DNA from: Acidimicrobiaceae bacterium
Lineage (GTDB): Bacteria; Actinomycetota; Acidimicrobiia; Acidimicrobiales; Palsa-688
Reading direction: 5' to 3'
NCBI GenBank assembly: GCA_003156795.1
Contig: PMHU01000188.1
Span: 16,607 to 42,243 of the forward strand
Length of the DNA: 25,637 nt
The position numbers and the translations under genes are program-made. The notes under the pieces are model-generated. The model made no database searches. It was not told the DNA's origin and saw only the letters and a list, made by a program, of their open reading frames with translations. Below, piece after piece: positions 23,089 through 25,637 of the stretch. The first letter of the stretch is position 1; each line of letters starts with the position of its first letter.

Positions 23089-25356
23089 CTATGTCAGTTT
23101 GAACGTGGTGGTGGCTTGTAGTAGCGAGGTTTTGCCTTTGGCCAAGATGGTGTGGTTGCCGGGCGATCCTGCCGTGGTCGTGGCGGGGATGTGGCCGGTG
23201 CAAGAGAAGGTGCCGTTGTCTTCGACGGTCGCCGAGCAGATCAGGACCGATGTCGGATGGGGTGAGCCCTGGCCGGTCTTGTAGGTGACTTTGACTGTTT
23301 CGCCGGGCCAGAAGTGCTCTCCGGAGACGGTTACCGCGGTGCCCGCTAGGCCGTGCCGGGGGGATATGGCAGTGGTTGGGGCGGTGACGGTGTAAGTGAT
23401 TGAGGTGGCGGCGGTTTGGCCGTCAGCGCTGGTGGCGGTGACGGTGTAGGTGAAAGTGCCGGGGGTGGTGGTGTTGAGCTGTCCGGGGCTAGTCGATCTG
23501 TTGCTGTCGGTGCAGGCCGAGATGCCCGGTCCGTCGCTGCCTTCGCTGCAGGTGAAGGTGGTGGGAACCGACTGGCCGATGGCGTAGGTCTGGTTGTTGG
23601 CCGGGGAGGTGATCGAGGCCGTCGGGGCGGCGGCGACGGTGTAGGAGATAGAGGCGCTCCCGGTTTGGCCGTCAGTGCTGGTGGCGGAGACGGTGTAAAT
23701 GAACCGGCCCGGGGTGGTGGTGTTGAGCTGTCCCGGGCTCGCTGACCGGTTGCTGTCGGTGCAGGTAGAGATGCCCGGTCCGTTGGCCCCTTCCGTGCAG
23801 GTGAAGGTGGTGGGCACTACTTGGCCGATGGCGTAGGTCTGGTCGTTGGCTGGGGACGTGATCGAGGCGGTCGGGGCGGCGGCGACGGTGTAAGTGATGG
23901 TGGCGGTCCCGGTGTTGTTGTCGGCATCGGTGGCGGTGACGGTGTAGGTGAAAGTGGCGGGGGTGGTGGTGTTGAGCTGGCCCGGGCTGGTCGATCCGTT
24001 GGAGTCGAGACAGGTGGTTATGGCTGCGCCGTCGGTGCCCTGTGAACAGGAGAAGCTGGTCGGTACCGTCTGGCCGATGCTGTAGGTTTCGTTGCTGTTG
24101 TTGGGGGAGCTGATCGTGGCGGCCGGGTTGATGGTGGTGACGCCGGTCTCGATGAGGGTCCCGGTGGTGTTGTCGAAGCCGACGGCGGTGCAGCCGTCGG
24201 AGGTTGGGCAGGCCACGCCATTGAGTTGGTTCTCGGTTGCGCTGGGGTTAGGACTGGACGCATCTGACCAGGCCGTTCCGTCCCATGACTCGATCAGTGT
24301 GTCAGCGGTCGAGACGACGGAAGTGGTCGGTGACGTTGTGGTCGTGGTGGTCCCGCTGGGAGTGGCGTAACTGCCCACGGCGACGCAGGCGGTCGGACCC
24401 GCGCAGGACACTCCTGCGAGGCCGCTGGAGGTGCTGGTGCCCGGGTTGGGGCTGGGCAGAACTGTCCAGGTCGATCCGTCCCAAGATTCGATCGCGGTCT
24501 CCTCGGTGGAGGTGGCGGTGCTGTAACCGACGGCCTGGCAGTAGTCGGCGCTGGGGCAGGACACGCTAGACAGGCTGATTCCGCTGGTACCGGGGGTGGG
24601 GGTGGGCGTCACCGACCAGGAGGTTCCGTTCCAGGTCTCGGCCAGAGCTTGTCCGACCGAACCGGCGGTGTAGTAGCTGCCGACGGCGACACACTGGGTT
24701 GTGCCGGTGCACGACACCCCGCCGAGGCCGTTTGTATTGCTGCCCGGGTTCGGGCTGGGAACGACGACCCAGATCGACCCGTTCCACGATTCGGTCAGGG
24801 CGTCGGACACGAAGCCGGTTTGGTATGTGCCGACGGCCATGCAGTCGACGGCGCTAACACATGACACTGCTTCGAGTATGTCGACGCTGCTGGTCGGATC
24901 CGGGCTGGGCACCACCGACCAGACTGTCCCGTCCCACGATTCGATCAGGGTGGCGACGCCAGACCCGACGATATCGTCGCCGACCGCCACACAGAAAGTC
25001 GATCCGGCGCACGAGACACCGTGAAGCTGGTTGGAGCTGGCGCTCGGATCGGGGCTCGGCACTACTGACCAAGCCGTCCCGTCCCACGATTCGATCAGCG
25101 CGTCCGACCCGTAGTTCCCCACTGCAACGCACTGGCTGGCTGTATTGCACGAAACTGCGTTCAGCGGCCCGCCTGGGCTGGGACTTGGGGTCACCGTCCA
25201 GTTCGACGGCGCCGCCTTGACGGCCGTGGGCGAGACCAGGACTACCGCGGCAACACACAAGACAACTAGGACGCACACCGACCAGGCGCGAACGTTCATG
25301 TGTCGGGGATCACCCGGGCCGGCGACCGGCCGTCGATCGCGGACTGCGTTGGGCAC
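23089..25356 (-). CDS. Secreted seven-repeat putative propeller with three Ig-like repeats, paralogue C
   Basis: 755 aa. A signal peptide (RAWSVCVLVVLCVAAVVLV) follows a 20-residue basic leader. The mature N-terminus SNWTVTPSPSP supplies a closing W-strand, then come seven SC-x5-C/AVG repeats (about 60-390). The sixth has a Thr/Ser-rich insert (TTTTTTSPTTS), and the seventh stops at TLIETG. Three tandem 83-84-residue Ig-like modules follow (411-656), each with TYxIGQxVPTxF-x-C and SPGQLNTTTP. A final domain begins ISPRHGLAGTAVTVSGEHF. There is no LPXTG anchor or C-terminal membrane segment, so it is probably released or held non-covalently. GTG 25356 is favoured by GAGGAG 6 nt upstream; ATG 25299 would also keep the signal peptide. 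It is convergent with paralogue B. Function unknown; a modular extracellular binding protein is likely. Confidence 0.85.
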   Translation of the reverse strand: MPNAVRDRRPVAGPGDPRHMNVRAWSVCVLVVLCVAAVVLVSPTAVKAAPSNWTVTPSPSPGGPLNAVSCNTASQCVAVGNYGSDALIESWDGTAWSVVPSPDPSASSNQLHGVSCAGSTFCVAVGDDIVGSGVATLIESWDGTVWSVVPSPDPTSSVDILEAVSCVSAVDCMAVGTYQTGFVSDALTESWNGSIWVVVPSPNPGSNTNGLGGVSCTGTTQCVAVGSYYTAGSVGQALAETWNGTSWSVTPTPTPGTSGISLSSVSCPSADYCQAVGYSTATSTEETAIESWDGSTWTVLPSPNPGTSTSSGLAGVSCAGPTACVAVGSYATPSGTTTTTTSPTTSVVSTADTLIESWDGTAWSDASSPNPSATENQLNGVACPTSDGCTAVGFDNTTGTLIETGVTTINPAATISSPNNSNETYSIGQTVPTSFSCSQGTDGAAITTCLDSNGSTSPGQLNTTTPATFTYTVTATDADNNTGTATITYTVAAAPTASITSPANDQTYAIGQVVPTTFTCTEGANGPGISTCTDSNRSASPGQLNTTTPGRFIYTVSATSTDGQTGSASISYTVAAAPTASITSPANNQTYAIGQSVPTTFTCSEGSDGPGISACTDSNRSTSPGQLNTTTPGTFTYTVTATSADGQTAATSITYTVTAPTTAISPRHGLAGTAVTVSGEHFWPGETVKVTYKTGQGSPHPTSVLICSATVEDNGTFSCTGHIPATTTAGSPGNHTILAKGKTSLLQATTTFKLT
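23386..24126 (-). repeat. Three tandem ~249-bp direct repeats encoding Ig-like modules
   Basis: Three consecutive copies with unit lengths of 249-252 bp lie inside paralogue C. Boundaries, set at the Pro codon opening each unit, fall at 24126, 23874 and 23625. Copies two and three are the most alike. Each unit has two cysteines 11 residues apart and a Thr-rich strand. The plus strand is strikingly G/T-rich here because the encoded protein is Thr/Pro/Ser-rich. Confidence 0.85.
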
Positions 25357-25362
25357 TGGGTG

Positions 25363-25368
25363 CTCCTC
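25363..25368 (-). promoter_or_regulatory. Ribosome binding site deciding the start of paralogue C
   Basis: GAGGAG on the minus strand, 6 nt before GTG 25356. The downstream ATG at 25299 has no comparable site, so translation probably starts at the GTG and adds a hydrophilic 19-residue n-region to the signal peptide. Confidence 0.6.
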
Positions 25369-25637
25369 GGTACTGGTCGGCGGTCCTAAACAGGCAACGC
25401 CACCAGCGTATGAGCCCGCGGGAGCAGCCCCAGTGATGGTCGAACCCCGCGCAAGATCGCTCGTCCAACCCGTCGGCCTACATATCACGCCCTTCACCTG
25501 CCGAGAGGGGTCTGACCAGCAGCTGCCTGGCGGTTGCGGCTCCATCGAGACCTGTTGCGAGCCCTGCTTGGTCGGTGATGTCGGCGTTCGATTAGGCGGC
25601 TCAAATGGCGAGTGGTCGTTTGCCGATCTGGGAATCG

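Noticed and set aside
23416..24045. Gly/Val-rich plus-strand frames across the 249-bp repeats.
   Set aside because: They are the antisense shadow of the Thr/Pro-rich Ig-like modules of paralogue C.
19660..25420. A TACGCT -10-like hexamer near the starts of paralogue A and paralogue C (and of the DUF2510 gene), as a shared promoter.
   Set aside because: No -35 element is at a consistent distance, and the hexamer is common enough in this composition to be chance.

Overview
This 25.6 kb window is GC-rich. It uses GTG and ATG starts with AGGAGG-type ribosome binding sites, and several of its families are typical of high-GC Gram-positives: DUF2510, Glyoxalase_6, YjbQ and the PF03640 secreted repeat. 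The most likely source is an actinobacterium. Many secreted repeat proteins make an Acidimicrobiia-like or similar soil/freshwater lineage a reasonable guess, but no rRNA or other taxonomic marker is present. I saw no tRNA, rRNA, CRISPR array, transposase or phage gene.

Layout: (1) 0-4.2 kb holds a GDP-L-fucose synthase (minus), a YjbQ-family protein (plus) and a large fusion of a Baeyer-Villiger monooxygenase to an HSL-type esterase (plus). (2) 4.3-6.4 kb holds a secreted RCC1-repeat propeller (minus) and a small secreted PF03640 protein (plus) with an ECF-like promoter. (3) 6.5-11.4 kb is a glycan-type block: a multipass GT-C-like membrane protein (minus), a SAM methyltransferase (plus), and a tight minus-strand pair of FkbM methyltransferase and GT14 glycosyltransferase. 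(4) 11.7-14.5 kb is a membrane-anchored galactose-oxidase-type copper radical oxidase with an N-terminal discoidin domain and a C-terminal LamG-like domain. (5) 15.1-19.4 kb holds small conserved proteins, a formyltransferase-like/beta-propeller fusion, a glyoxalase-like protein and a secreted orphan. (6) 19.7-25.4 kb holds three secreted proteins, two on the plus strand and one convergent on the minus strand. All are built from the same roughly 50-residue repeat, SC-x5-C-x-AVG ... E-S-W-D/N-G-x-x-W-S.

The most distinctive content is the secreted repeat-protein family in part 6. All three paralogues have exactly seven repeats. Twenty of the 21 repeats have a C-x5-C pair. In two of the three, the closing W-strand of the seventh repeat sits at the mature N-terminus, as expected for a circularly closed seven-bladed propeller. 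With the RCC1 protein, the galactose oxidase and the formyltransferase fusion, at least six predicted beta-propeller proteins lie within 25 kb, beside genes for surface sugar synthesis and modification. A cell-surface or extracellular carbohydrate role is the natural inference, but it is not shown by the sequence alone.
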